A stretch of 64,000 nt of DNA, from assembly GCF_000020005.1 (NCBI RefSeq), contig NC_010718.1, positions 2,686,001 through 2,750,000 of the forward strand. The letters run 5' to 3'. A model generated the notes under the pieces. The model was not told the DNA's origin and made no database searches. It worked only from the letters and a program-made list of their open reading frames with translations. A program made the position numbers and the translations under genes. This document shows, one piece after another, positions 35,584 to 45,194 of the stretch (its first letter is position 1; each line of letters starts with the position of its first letter). The stretch is from Natranaerobius thermophilus JW/NM-WN-LF (GTDB lineage: Bacteria > Bacillota > Natranaerobiia > Natranaerobiales > Natranaerobiaceae).

Positions 35584-36828
35584 TTAACTTTCTTCAATCA
35601 CTTCTAAAAATTGTCCTGATATTGTATTAACCGTATGATTTTTCTCAACATAATGTCTACCATTCTCACCATATTTAACACCTAAAGTATTAATATTTTT
35701 ATACAAGTTTACTATATTATCAGCTAAGTTTTTGGGATCGCCCGGTGGTATAGTAATACCTGCTTCAGCTTTTGAAATAATACTTCCTCTCACATTTGAA
35801 GCAAATATTATAGGTTTACTAGCTGCCATATAATCATAAAATTTATTTTTACTTATTCCATATTTAAAAACTTTTCTATCTTTCAAGCCGCAAAATAAAA
35901 CCTTAGATTTCTTTAAAATTAAGGGGACTAAATCTCTATCCACTTTATCGAACATTGTTACATTATTTAACTTATTTTGTTGAATTTCATTCTTCAATTT
36001 TTCTTTTTCACTTCCGCCACCTACAATAACTATCTTAATTTCCTCATATTTTTGTAAATGTTTGGCTGCCTCAACTAATGTTTCCAAACCTTCACTTTGA
36101 GATAGAGACCCTGTATATGTAATACAAAAATAATTATCTAAAATTTTCTTTAAATCCTGCGGTAAATTATGTTCGCTTTTTTGAAGGTTTCTATCAAAAT
36201 TCTTAATATCAATCCCATGAGGAATATTAACTACTTTATCTCTGTTAATTGCATATTTTTCTTCAATGTACTCATAAGCGTAAGGAGCAGTTGTGATAAT
36301 TTTATCTGCTAAATTATAATATTTACGCTCAAAGTACTCAAAGAAAGAAAAAACACCTTTTCGAGTTATACCTGAAAAGTCTTCGTACATACTGAGAGGC
36401 CATAAATCTCTAACTTCCACAACAAACTTGGCATTATATTTTCTACTTATTTTATACCCTGCACTCCAAGCAAGAGGATGAACAGAAGATGCAATAACAA
36501 CATCAGGATTTTTATAATACTCACGATACTTATAAGCTTTGTTCATATAATCTAAGTAATTTCTAAATCTATTTAAAGTGCTCCCAAATGGAGGTTTTGT
36601 TTTCAAATATATAAAATTAAAATATTGATTATAAGTTTCTATCTTAATCTCTTCATCATAATGATATCGATTTTTTGATTTACTATAGGAAGATGAAACT
36701 ATTGAAACATAATATTTCTTTGAAGATAAAAATTCCCCTAATTCGTAATGTCTAGCACCTCCACCGACATTCGGTGAACTTGCATGATGATTTAAAATGA
36801 GTATATGTTTGTTATTAGAACTTGTCAC
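35584..36828 (-). CDS. Family 4 glycosyltransferase (WbuB-like)
   Basis: GGGARHYELGEFL near the N-terminus and the C-terminal donor site with YTGSLSQSEGLETLVEA, IVIVGGGSEKEKL and YMAASKPIIFAS fit GT4 retaining transferases, specifically the WbuB/WcaI-like branch with a long insertion. It adds a sugar to the lipid-linked unit. GTG 36828 lies behind GGTGGTG; an in-frame GTG at 36840 has no site. Confidence 0.85.
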   Translation of the reverse strand: MTSSNNKHILILNHHASSPNVGGGARHYELGEFLSSKKYYVSIVSSSYSKSKNRYHYDEEIKIETYNQYFNFIYLKTKPPFGSTLNRFRNYLDYMNKAYKYREYYKNPDVVIASSVHPLAWSAGYKISRKYNAKFVVEVRDLWPLSMYEDFSGITRKGVFSFFEYFERKYYNLADKIITTAPYAYEYIEEKYAINRDKVVNIPHGIDIKNFDRNLQKSEHNLPQDLKKILDNYFCITYTGSLSQSEGLETLVEAAKHLQKYEEIKIVIVGGGSEKEKLKNEIQQNKLNNVTMFDKVDRDLVPLILKKSKVLFCGLKDRKVFKYGISKNKFYDYMAASKPIIFASNVRGSIISKAEAGITIPPGDPKNLADNIVNLYKNINTLGVKYGENGRHYVEKNHTVNTISGQFLEVIEES

Positions 36829-36849
36829 TAGCGTCACCACCTAACCTGT

Positions 36850-38106
36850 TTACATTCTTTTCCCTAGTACATCAACATAAAATCCACCATCGACCCAAGA
36901 ATTGTGATTCAGGCAGTTTTTAGTATCAAAAACTTGTTTTGTCCTCATAAGTTTCCCTAATTCATTTGGAGCTAAGAATTTAAATTCACTATGTTCAGCC
37001 AATACAACCACTATGTCACTATCTTTAAACGCTTCTTCTAAGTTTACCAATTCATGATCAAAGTTCCTTACTTGAGGGTCATATATTTTAACTTGAGCTA
37101 TCTCTTGTAGATTATTGATAATGTCCCTAGCAGGGGTTTCTCTTGTATCATCAACATTGCCTTTATATGATACACCTAACACTGTAACTTTTGGTTGAGT
37201 TAGATCGCTTAATTTCTCTTTTACTTTTTCCACTACAAAATCAGGCATCTCATTATTTATCTTTCTACTCAAACTAATTATCTGCGCTTTATCAGTTTTC
37301 TCTGTAATAAAATATGGATCTACAGGTAAGCAGTGCCCTCCTACACCCGGACCGGGCTGATGAATATTTACTCTTGGATGCATATTAGAAAGTTTAATAA
37401 CTTCTAAAGCATCAATATCAAGTTCATCAGAAATTTGACTGAGCTCATTAGCAAGAGCTATATTAACATCTCTGTAGACATTCTCCATTAGTTTAGCCAT
37501 TTCTGAAGAAGTTGCATCAGTCAATACAATCTCTCCTTGTACTATTTTCTCATAAATTTCTTTAGCTTTTTCAGATGATTTATTATTAATCCCACCTATA
37601 ATTCTATTGTTATTTACTAATTCATGCAATATATTTCCAGGAAGAACTCTCTCTGGACAGTGAGCAACAAATACATCATCCCCTACTTTTAAGTCTGTTT
37701 CTTCTAGCAAAGGCAGTAAAACATCTACTGTTGTTCTAGGGGGAACAGTAGACTCTAAGACTATTAAATTATCTTTTTGTAAATATGGAATAATTTCTTT
37801 CATCGCATCTTTAACGTAATCTAAATTCACAGTCTTATCACCATTTATAGGAGTAGGTACAGCAATAATAAAAGCATCTGCTTCTTCTGGTTTATTACTA
37901 GCTACCAGGTTTCCCGACTTCACTGAAGCATTAACCATTGTATTTAATCCTGGTTCTTCAATATGTATTTCTCCCTGATTTATCATATTAACAACACGAT
38001 GATTAACGTCAACGCCTAAGACTTGAAATCCATTAGTAGCTAACATGCTAGCGGTAGGAAGCCCAATATACCCGAGTCCCATTACACATATTTTATTTAT
38101 ACTCAC
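36850..38106 (-). CDS. UDP-N-acetyl-D-mannosaminuronate-type dehydrogenase
   Basis: VMGLGYIGLPTASMLA is the NAD Rossmann motif and GPGVGGHCLPVDPYFI (~255) contains the catalytic Cys. This PGVGGHCxPVDP form is typical of WecC/UDP-ManNAc or UDP-GlcNAc dehydrogenases rather than UDP-glucose dehydrogenase. The final domain (VTVLGVSYKGNVDDTRETP) is also canonical. It supplies an N-acetyl-hexosaminuronate. GTG 38106 follows AAGGAGATG. No epimerase gene (WecB) is seen in the window. Confidence 0.85.
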   Translation of the reverse strand: MSINKICVMGLGYIGLPTASMLATNGFQVLGVDVNHRVVNMINQGEIHIEEPGLNTMVNASVKSGNLVASNKPEEADAFIIAVPTPINGDKTVNLDYVKDAMKEIIPYLQKDNLIVLESTVPPRTTVDVLLPLLEETDLKVGDDVFVAHCPERVLPGNILHELVNNNRIIGGINNKSSEKAKEIYEKIVQGEIVLTDATSSEMAKLMENVYRDVNIALANELSQISDELDIDALEVIKLSNMHPRVNIHQPGPGVGGHCLPVDPYFITEKTDKAQIISLSRKINNEMPDFVVEKVKEKLSDLTQPKVTVLGVSYKGNVDDTRETPARDIINNLQEIAQVKIYDPQVRNFDHELVNLEEAFKDSDIVVVLAEHSEFKFLAPNELGKLMRTKQVFDTKNCLNHNSWVDGGFYVDVLGKRM

Positions 38107-38171
38107 TGTATCATCTCCTTATATATAACAATTGGTTCATTAAAATACTCACAGCTATTTATTACATAAGT

Positions 38172-39191
38172 TTATTTTAAATAATATTTAAAGCTAACTT
38201 GATCATAATTAGTCGCAAAAGGTGTGATCCACAGTTGATTGTCATTTTTTCTTTTAGCATTATAGGGGAAAAAAACTTGTCCATATTGAAAGTACTTGTA
38301 TGATAAAATGTCTTTCTTAAAAGTTTTGATCACTTCCCAATTTTCCCCATCTCTACTCATCCAAACTTTAACCTTACGAGTTTCATTAACTTCACTTGGT
38401 TCGCATGCTGTAGAAAAAAACAAATTATTATTTACAACCGTCCCATGAAAAACTGAACTATCCACTTTTACTAACTTTTCTAAATTATAATCTTTTTTAT
38501 CTAATCGGTAAATATAATTGTCCTCTAATGGTGTATCCGTACCATAATAAATATAATCTTGTGTAAATAATAATGTGACCGCTCTAAACTGCTGACCACC
38601 TTTTAAGACTGGTTGTACATCTTTAAAATCATTATTTGTGACCCAAATAGCCGCTTCATCACCACTATCTCCAGTAGTTACCCAAATATTACCAGTATAA
38701 GGGTCTTCAAATATACCATGGATATGTCTGATATTATTAAATACGTAAGTAACTTCCCATGTTTTACCAAAATCTGTGCTTTTATAAACTCTAACTGGGT
38801 CTCTATACTTATTTCCAAAGTATTCGCCATAATATAAATTACCATTTGATAAACAAACTTTTAAAGGTCTGCTTCCTCGTCCAGGTAGACTTTGTCTTGT
38901 TAAAACGCGCATATCAATAATATCAAAAACATATATTTCGTTCTTTAAAAACAAAATTATGTGATCATCTATTTTCAATAAATGATGGATGTCACACCTA
39001 AATAATCTTCTACTCCACCGATTTTTTATTTTAAATCTATCTTTAAAATTTAATTGTAAATTTAGTATTTTTTTCCAGTTCTGGCCATCATCTTTACTGA
39101 TGTACACATTATTGGCTTTCGTTGCTATTAATACAGAGTCATTGACGAAATGAACTCTTCCACTAAATTTTCTTGCTGGTTCTATGTTCAA
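38172..39191 (-). CDS. Beta-propeller protein with sialidase-like (BNR) repeats
   Basis: Repeating motifs of the type VYISKDDGQNWKKIL, VYKSTDFGKTWEVTYV and VWMSRDGENWEVIKTF are BNR/Asp-box repeats, indicating a six-bladed propeller. There is no signal peptide and I see no complete sialidase Arg triad, so it may bind or modify the polymer precursor rather than act as a sialidase. TTG 39191 directly follows the upstream TAA. Confidence 0.65.
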   Translation of the reverse strand: MNIEPARKFSGRVHFVNDSVLIATKANNVYISKDDGQNWKKILNLQLNFKDRFKIKNRWSRRLFRCDIHHLLKIDDHIILFLKNEIYVFDIIDMRVLTRQSLPGRGSRPLKVCLSNGNLYYGEYFGNKYRDPVRVYKSTDFGKTWEVTYVFNNIRHIHGIFEDPYTGNIWVTTGDSGDEAAIWVTNNDFKDVQPVLKGGQQFRAVTLLFTQDYIYYGTDTPLEDNYIYRLDKKDYNLEKLVKVDSSVFHGTVVNNNLFFSTACEPSEVNETRKVKVWMSRDGENWEVIKTFKKDILSYKYFQYGQVFFPYNAKRKNDNQLWITPFATNYDQVSFKYYLK

Positions 39192-40352
39192 TTATTCGAT
39201 CAGTCTCCTTTCTTTTAACTCATTTAATAAAGTTTCAACTCTACTTTCCCAGGAATGATTTTCTTTTATTTCTTTTTTTGCTTTAGAAGCTTTTTTCATT
39301 GCCTCTTGTGGTTCACTTAATACCTTTAAAATTTTATCCGCAAGCATTTCATAATCTCCTATATCAAATAAGTAACCATTTTTTTCATTATCAATCAATT
39401 TATTTGTATGAGGGGTTTGTGCAGCTATCACGGGTTTTCCAGTAGCTAAGTATTCGTAAAGCTTAATAGGAGATTGGAATTTATGCCAATAATCAGTAGT
39501 ATAGATCAATATATCTAAGAAACTATATACCTCTTCCATTTTTTCATAAGGCACAACTCCATGAAAAATAATATCGTTAACTTGTTGGGCCATTTCTTGA
39601 AGCTCTTTTTTATAAGAACCATCTCCATAGAAATGGAGCTTCAACCTATTATCTTTTCTTTTAGCTATTTTAAAAGCTTCTATTAAATATTCCAACCCGT
39701 AATTTGACTTAAGTTGACCAGCAAAACCAATATTTATCTCACATTTTTCATTTAAATCACTTCTATTTGAAATATTATCAAATTTATCTATACTAACTCC
39801 ATTAGGAAGTATTATTGTTTTTTTAGACAAAATGGGATTAATATTGTATAGATCATTATTGACAAGTTCAGATACAGGCAAAATTAAGTCAGAATATTTA
39901 AAGGCTCTACTTTCTATAAAACTAAAAAGTTTATTTTTTTGACTAGCAAAGCTATTTAATTCTATTACCAAAGGTATATCGTTTAAAGTTTTTTTGCATT
40001 TTCCAATCCAAGGGGAAAAACCTACTGAATATCTCATATAACAAAATTGTATTTTGTGTTTACTAATTATATTTTTTATTTTTTTAATAAGTTTTGGGAA
40101 CCACACCTGTCTAGCAAGTATGTTTCTACTATTACTTTTTTTATTTGGGCAAATATGGAAGAATATATTCTCCCCTTTAAAATAATCTGGAGGAAGTTCT
40201 TCAACCAAAACATGGACATTATAGTACTTAGATAAGCTTTTAATTATTCCGTAAGCATGCGTTATGTGTCCACCTATACCATTGTAATAAGAAAAGAATC
40301 TTGGTACCGGTAATATATATAAAACATGCGGTTTTTGTTCTTGAAATGACAT
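39192..40352 (-). CDS. Family 4 glycosyltransferase
   Basis: The N-terminal domain has GIGGHITHAYGIIKSL (acceptor side). The donor domain has IGFAGQLKSNYGLEYLIEAF, LHFYGDGSYKKEL and SPIKLYEYLATGKPVIAA, the Ex7E-like region of GT4. It probably adds one sugar of the repeat unit at the inner membrane face. CAGGGGG is upstream of the ATG. Confidence 0.85.
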   Translation of the reverse strand: MSFQEQKPHVLYILPVPRFFSYYNGIGGHITHAYGIIKSLSKYYNVHVLVEELPPDYFKGENIFFHICPNKKSNSRNILARQVWFPKLIKKIKNIISKHKIQFCYMRYSVGFSPWIGKCKKTLNDIPLVIELNSFASQKNKLFSFIESRAFKYSDLILPVSELVNNDLYNINPILSKKTIILPNGVSIDKFDNISNRSDLNEKCEINIGFAGQLKSNYGLEYLIEAFKIAKRKDNRLKLHFYGDGSYKKELQEMAQQVNDIIFHGVVPYEKMEEVYSFLDILIYTTDYWHKFQSPIKLYEYLATGKPVIAAQTPHTNKLIDNEKNGYLFDIGDYEMLADKILKVLSEPQEAMKKASKAKKEIKENHSWESRVETLLNELKERRLIE

Positions 40353-40403
40353 ATAATACCCCCTGAATTTTGTGGCTCCAGCAAATCATATAATTGATAC
40401 TGA

Positions 40404-41663
40404 TTAACTACTTATATATTTATTTTTATTAATTGCTAACAATACTCCTATAGCACCCCACCATAAAAAGGAATTTTGAAAAGTTCCTAACGGTGTATTA
40501 GGTTCCAACATAGAAATGATTATTCCGTTTGAAAATACTAATAACAAACTAAAGGTTAACATAAAATGATGGTCATATATTCCACCTTTATAGATAGTTA
40601 TACGTCTTAAAGTTTTAATACTTTTTATCATAGTATTCATCACAAAAATCAATAATAATAATAATTTTAAAAAACCTGATTCTATCCAAATACGAAGCCA
40701 AAGGTTATGAATTTGACTTGAGCTTTGCGAGTTGAACGTATAATTAAAACCATATCCCATTAAGGGATTATCAGTTAGTTCAGTAACAGCATTTTTATAC
40801 TGACTCATCCTACCTGAAGAAAAATCATCTAATGTCTCAAAGTCTAGAGTTAAACCATCCAACCTTTCAAATTGTAAATATTTATTTATATGCTCAATCA
40901 CATCCGGGTTTACAGTTAGCAATACTAAACTAACGGTAACTATTATTAGACCAAAGATAAATTTTTCGCGAAAATTACTATAATAAACTAGACTGATTAT
41001 TAATAAACAAATCATTGATGCTAATAACCCAGCCCTACCTCCTGAAAAAAATTGTGTACCCAAAATACTAAATAAAAATACAAATCCAGCAACCTTTTTT
41101 TGATTAAATTTTTTATAAGGTTTTATCAGTAGCATATATATAATCGGAATAAAAAAAGCTAGTCCATTAGAAAGAGCAGTACTTCTATAACTAAATCCAA
41201 TGTTCCAAAAAGGTCTTCCAGCAAATTCGTCAGGAGTATTAAAGTCAGGAAATCCTATTAAACTATTTAACAAAGGCAAAATAGCTAATAAAGCTACAAT
41301 CATAGCCCCTAATTTTAATATCTTTTCAATTTGTCCCCCATTATTGTAATATAGATAAAATGTCCAAATAGTGATAAAACCTAATGATAGGTCTAAGACA
41401 CTATTTACAGTTGCCATCAAATCAGATTTAAAACCAGTTATTAGAGTTAATATGATCAGTAATATATAACTAAAGAGCCCAAAAGTTTTTGTTGGTAAAA
41501 CGATTTTATTATTTACTAATGTGTAAGTCCATAAAATAATCATCCCGGTTGCTATTAAAGCAAGCTTAATTAATTCTAATATTTCAGGAGATATTCCAGG
41601 CAACCAATAAATAGTAGATAAAGATAAATATATGGTAATTATCCAACTGCCCAAAATAAACAT
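40404..41663 (-). CDS. O-antigen polymerase/ligase-like membrane protein (Wzy)
   Basis: About 11-12 membrane helices and a large loop near residues 260-310 with FSSGRMSQYKNAVTELTDNP, MGYGF and SQIHNLWLRIWIESG. The SGR..... NPLMGYG..H..W pattern is that of the Wzy_C/O-antigen ligase family. Distinct from the TPR-tailed relative at 8292-10646: this one lies within the glycosyltransferase operon and would polymerise its repeat unit. Confidence 0.85.
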   Translation of the reverse strand: MFILGSWIITIYLSLSTIYWLPGISPEILELIKLALIATGMIILWTYTLVNNKIVLPTKTFGLFSYILLIILTLITGFKSDLMATVNSVLDLSLGFITIWTFYLYYNNGGQIEKILKLGAMIVALLAILPLLNSLIGFPDFNTPDEFAGRPFWNIGFSYRSTALSNGLAFFIPIIYMLLIKPYKKFNQKKVAGFVFLFSILGTQFFSGGRAGLLASMICLLIISLVYYSNFREKFIFGLIIVTVSLVLLTVNPDVIEHINKYLQFERLDGLTLDFETLDDFSSGRMSQYKNAVTELTDNPLMGYGFNYTFNSQSSSQIHNLWLRIWIESGFLKLLLLLIFVMNTMIKSIKTLRRITIYKGGIYDHHFMLTFSLLLVFSNGIIISMLEPNTPLGTFQNSFLWWGAIGVLLAINKNKYISS

Positions 41664-41674
41664 TATTTACACCC

Positions 41675-43498
41675 TCAATTATTAGTCATTTCTTGCCACT
41701 TTCCAAAAGTCAATAACAAAGCTAAAATTTCATAGTTATTTTTTTTATAATTTATATGATCATGAAATAAATTTTTTAAAGTTTTCTTATCAAATAGTTC
41801 ATCATCTAATTTCGTAATGGTATTATAAACGCTCATTTGGAATTTCTTATTATCTCTTAACAGTTGTCCTCTATTAGGCCACGAATGATTAGTATAGTAC
41901 TTATTATATCTTTTTAATTTTAGTTTGTGGTAAGATTTATAAAAAATCGATACTAAGAATTCAAAATAAGGATTACAATAAACTGGCATACCATAGTTAG
42001 AAGTTGGAATCCTGGTTAGTTCTTTCGATAGATACTTCAATGACTTTCTTAAAATATGTCCATTAGCCCTAAATTCAACAGGTACTGTCAATAAAAAATC
42101 AATCAGTTCAGTATCATCTAATAGTCTATGATCAATATATTCGTCCAAACATAATTGATTTAGATAAGCTGGATTACGATTATTATAAAATATAAAATCA
42201 GTTGCCAAATTAACATTTATATTTTCTGAAAAAATGTCAGCTAAGCTTTTTTCAAGATTGTCTTGAAATTCTAGTTTATTAAACCCTTTAAAGACTTCAT
42301 AATTATTCAATTTAACACCATATTTGTAAATAATAAACTCTAGAATATCGCTATTTGTATCTAATAAATATGGTGTTTTAATTTTATTTTGTAAGTTATA
42401 GTAAAAAAACTTAGAGCCCTGCCATAATTGTTCTATAAGTCCCCCTGTAAAAACAACATCAACGTTAGATTTCAATTTATTAGTATAATTCAAAAAATGT
42501 GCATGATCAAACCTATACATTCCTTCACCTATTTCAACTGCTTTTTCTAATATATTAATATAATACTCTTTGTTTCTTTGCAAAAAATAAAACTCCATAT
42601 CTTGTGAGTCTGCTACCTTATTCGATATTTCCACTTCTTTGTTATAAAAATCTCCTATCGTGAAGCCATATTTTATTTTATTTTTATGATCTCCTGCTAA
42701 AATTGCTCTAGAATCCAATCCGCCACTTAATAGGATACCTTTTTTGTTTTTGTCACTAGTTCTGCGTTCCATTGCTTTTACTAATTTACCAGACAATATT
42801 TTCACATACTCATCTTCTGAACGATGTACTATGTTATGAGATATTTCCCAGTATTTTCTTTTCGTAATGTATCCTTTATGGTCAATAATTAAATACTCTG
42901 CGTTTCCCAATGAATATATATCTTTATAATAAGTTTTATCACCAAAAATTTTCTGAAAACCAAAAAAGTCATATATAGCAGACATATTATATTTTTTGTC
43001 ACTAAAATTTAATAACGGCTTAATTCTGCTACTAAAAGCTACTAAATTATCTTTTTTACAAAAAAACATCGGTTTATATGCAAATCTATCGTTAACTATT
43101 ATCAGCTTTTTTTCGAAAAAATCATATATTATTAAATTAAATGAACCATTTAATTTAATAAAACTACCTTCTCCGTATTCCTCAAAAAGATGTAGACAAT
43201 ATTCAGCATCATTATCGAACTTAAATTTATGACCTTTTTGGATTAAATTTTTTTTCTCATTGTGATAACCAAAAACTTCACCAATCATAAAAATACATTT
43301 AGTACCATCCTCATTAAAAATTGGCTGCTCTTCACTATTAATCACCCCATGATGTACTCGAACAACCCCTAAATTTTCATGAGACCAGCATTCCATAAAA
43401 CTAGCATTGGGAACATTTATATCTTTTTTTAAATGTCGTAATTTAGACTTTAAATTTTCATACTTGTCCATATAGTATAAGCCTATTAACTTACTCAT
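41675..43498 (-). CDS. Asparagine synthase-like protein lacking the glutaminase cysteine
   Basis: The C-terminal domain has the PP-loop GILLSGGLDSRAILAG (~248), which binds ATP and adenylates a carboxylate. The N-terminal Ntn-like domain begins MSKLIGLYYMDKY with no Cys after the initiator Met, so glutamine hydrolysis is not expected. In capsule loci AsnB-like proteins may amidate uronic acids or transfer an amino acid to sugar. The two UDP-uronate pathways nearby fit. GGAGG precedes the ATG. Confidence 0.8.
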   Translation of the reverse strand: MSKLIGLYYMDKYENLKSKLRHLKKDINVPNASFMECWSHENLGVVRVHHGVINSEEQPIFNEDGTKCIFMIGEVFGYHNEKKNLIQKGHKFKFDNDAEYCLHLFEEYGEGSFIKLNGSFNLIIYDFFEKKLIIVNDRFAYKPMFFCKKDNLVAFSSRIKPLLNFSDKKYNMSAIYDFFGFQKIFGDKTYYKDIYSLGNAEYLIIDHKGYITKRKYWEISHNIVHRSEDEYVKILSGKLVKAMERRTSDKNKKGILLSGGLDSRAILAGDHKNKIKYGFTIGDFYNKEVEISNKVADSQDMEFYFLQRNKEYYINILEKAVEIGEGMYRFDHAHFLNYTNKLKSNVDVVFTGGLIEQLWQGSKFFYYNLQNKIKTPYLLDTNSDILEFIIYKYGVKLNNYEVFKGFNKLEFQDNLEKSLADIFSENINVNLATDFIFYNNRNPAYLNQLCLDEYIDHRLLDDTELIDFLLTVPVEFRANGHILRKSLKYLSKELTRIPTSNYGMPVYCNPYFEFLVSIFYKSYHKLKLKRYNKYYTNHSWPNRGQLLRDNKKFQMSVYNTITKLDDELFDKKTLKNLFHDHINYKKNNYEILALLLTFGKWQEMTNN

Positions 43499-43501
43499 TA
43501 T

Positions 43502-45049
43502 TTATCCTCCAGAAAAAAGTTTATCTTTTACAATTCGGAAAAAGTATTCTATTTCTTTGCATTTAAAAATATATCCCAGCAATGTATAGATAGCTCCACC
43601 AATTGTAATTAAAAGTAGTAATATAAACCAATCTAAAACTGTCCACTGTCCCCAAAGAGGTTCCTTGATACTATTTAAAACATACACAAAAACACCCATA
43701 ATACTAGACATTATTACTATTTTAAATATATTCTTACAGTTTGAGGTAATGTTAGAGACATTATTTTGTAAAGTTTTAAATAATAAAAACACAGCAATAA
43801 AGTTTGATATAGTGGTCGCTAAAGCTATCCCATTATGTTCCATAAAACTTATTAAAACATAATTCAAAAAAACATTTAATGTTATAGCAACAAATGATAT
43901 TTTAGACAATTTCATTGTCAAATTCACACTAGTAAAAGTTCTTTCAAATAAGTTTTTCAGTCCCAAACTAACAATACTAGGTGCATAAAATAGTAACGCA
44001 GACGAAGTTAAAGCGACAGCTTGAGTGTCAAATGCTCCCCTTTTAAATAAAACTTCTACAATTTCAAACCTTAATATGATTAAACCAACCATGATTGGCG
44101 TTAACAAAAATATGGCTAAATTAAAAGCTTGGGTAAAGTAATTTGAAAAACTTTTCATATTTTTATTTGCTATACTTTCACTTAACCTTGGGAAAAAAAC
44201 TGTAGCAATCGGAGTAGCAATTATTCCAATAGGTAGCAATCTTAATCTTTTTGCATAATTCAAAGCAGAAATACTGCCCTCCGCCAAAGTTGATGCAAAC
44301 ACACGATCGATCACAATCTTCAGCTCAACACTCATCACAGACAATATCAGTGGAAATGCTAACAAAAAAGCTTCTTTAACTCCTGAGTGCAAACTAAAGT
44401 TAATATTATTTATATCAAGTATTGATTTAACTCCCGGAAGTTGAACTAAAAACTGAAAACACAATGCTAGTACAATTATCATAACTGAAGCTTCTAAACC
44501 ATGCCTATCCCCTATAAATATCAAACCAATTATTATTACAAGATTAAAAGGGATACTTTTAATGGCTGGATAAAAGAAACTATTATAAGAATGAAGCATC
44601 CCAGATAACAAAGCTGAAATCGCAAAAAATATTATTCCAGGGGATACTATTTTAATAGCTTTTACCGTCTGATTAAAATATTGTTCTTCAAAGCCAGGAA
44701 CTAATATTTTTGTTAACCACGGCGCTCCAAAATAAACAAATAATGTAATCAAGAAAGCAAAGCCAAATACTACAGTAAAAATACTAACAAAAAAATCTCG
44801 AACTTCTCTGTTACCATAATTAGTATATAGTTTAGCTTTGACAGGAACGATTGTTCGAGCAAAAACAGAAAAAGCAATACCAAATAAACTCATTGGAATC
44901 ATAAGTGCTATTAAAAAAATATCGGCATCTGCACTTGCCCCAAACGTAGATGCAATAGCCACTTCCCTTCCGAGTCCAAAAAATTTTGAGATCATAGCAA
45001 TTATACTTATCATGGACAATGATTTGATTACTGTTCGATTACCATCCAT
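43502..45049 (-). CDS. MurJ/Wzx-like lipid-linked oligosaccharide flippase
   Basis: Fourteen predicted helices. The opening ISKFFGLGREVAIASTFGAS and the LALMIPMSLFGIAFSVFARTIVP segment are typical of the MurJ (MviN) branch of the MOP superfamily, including conserved Arg residues. In this position it most likely flips the lipid-linked repeat unit; as a MurJ relative it might also move lipid II. AGGAAATTAGA precedes the ATG. Confidence 0.85.
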   Translation of the reverse strand: MDGNRTVIKSLSMISIIAMISKFFGLGREVAIASTFGASADADIFLIALMIPMSLFGIAFSVFARTIVPVKAKLYTNYGNREVRDFFVSIFTVVFGFAFLITLFVYFGAPWLTKILVPGFEEQYFNQTVKAIKIVSPGIIFFAISALLSGMLHSYNSFFYPAIKSIPFNLVIIIGLIFIGDRHGLEASVMIIVLALCFQFLVQLPGVKSILDINNINFSLHSGVKEAFLLAFPLILSVMSVELKIVIDRVFASTLAEGSISALNYAKRLRLLPIGIIATPIATVFFPRLSESIANKNMKSFSNYFTQAFNLAIFLLTPIMVGLIILRFEIVEVLFKRGAFDTQAVALTSSALLFYAPSIVSLGLKNLFERTFTSVNLTMKLSKISFVAITLNVFLNYVLISFMEHNGIALATTISNFIAVFLLFKTLQNNVSNITSNCKNIFKIVIMSSIMGVFVYVLNSIKEPLWGQWTVLDWFILLLLITIGGAIYTLLGYIFKCKEIEYFFRIVKDKLFSGG

Positions 45050-45194
45050 TCTAATTTCCTTTCTACTTTTTTACCATACTTGCTTTAGAAACATCTCAAT
45101 AAATCGAAACTTTTTTTGAATCAAACTAACTACGTTAACTAGTAAAAAATATTTTAAACTACTCTTTTCAATTATAACTTATATAAAACTAATT

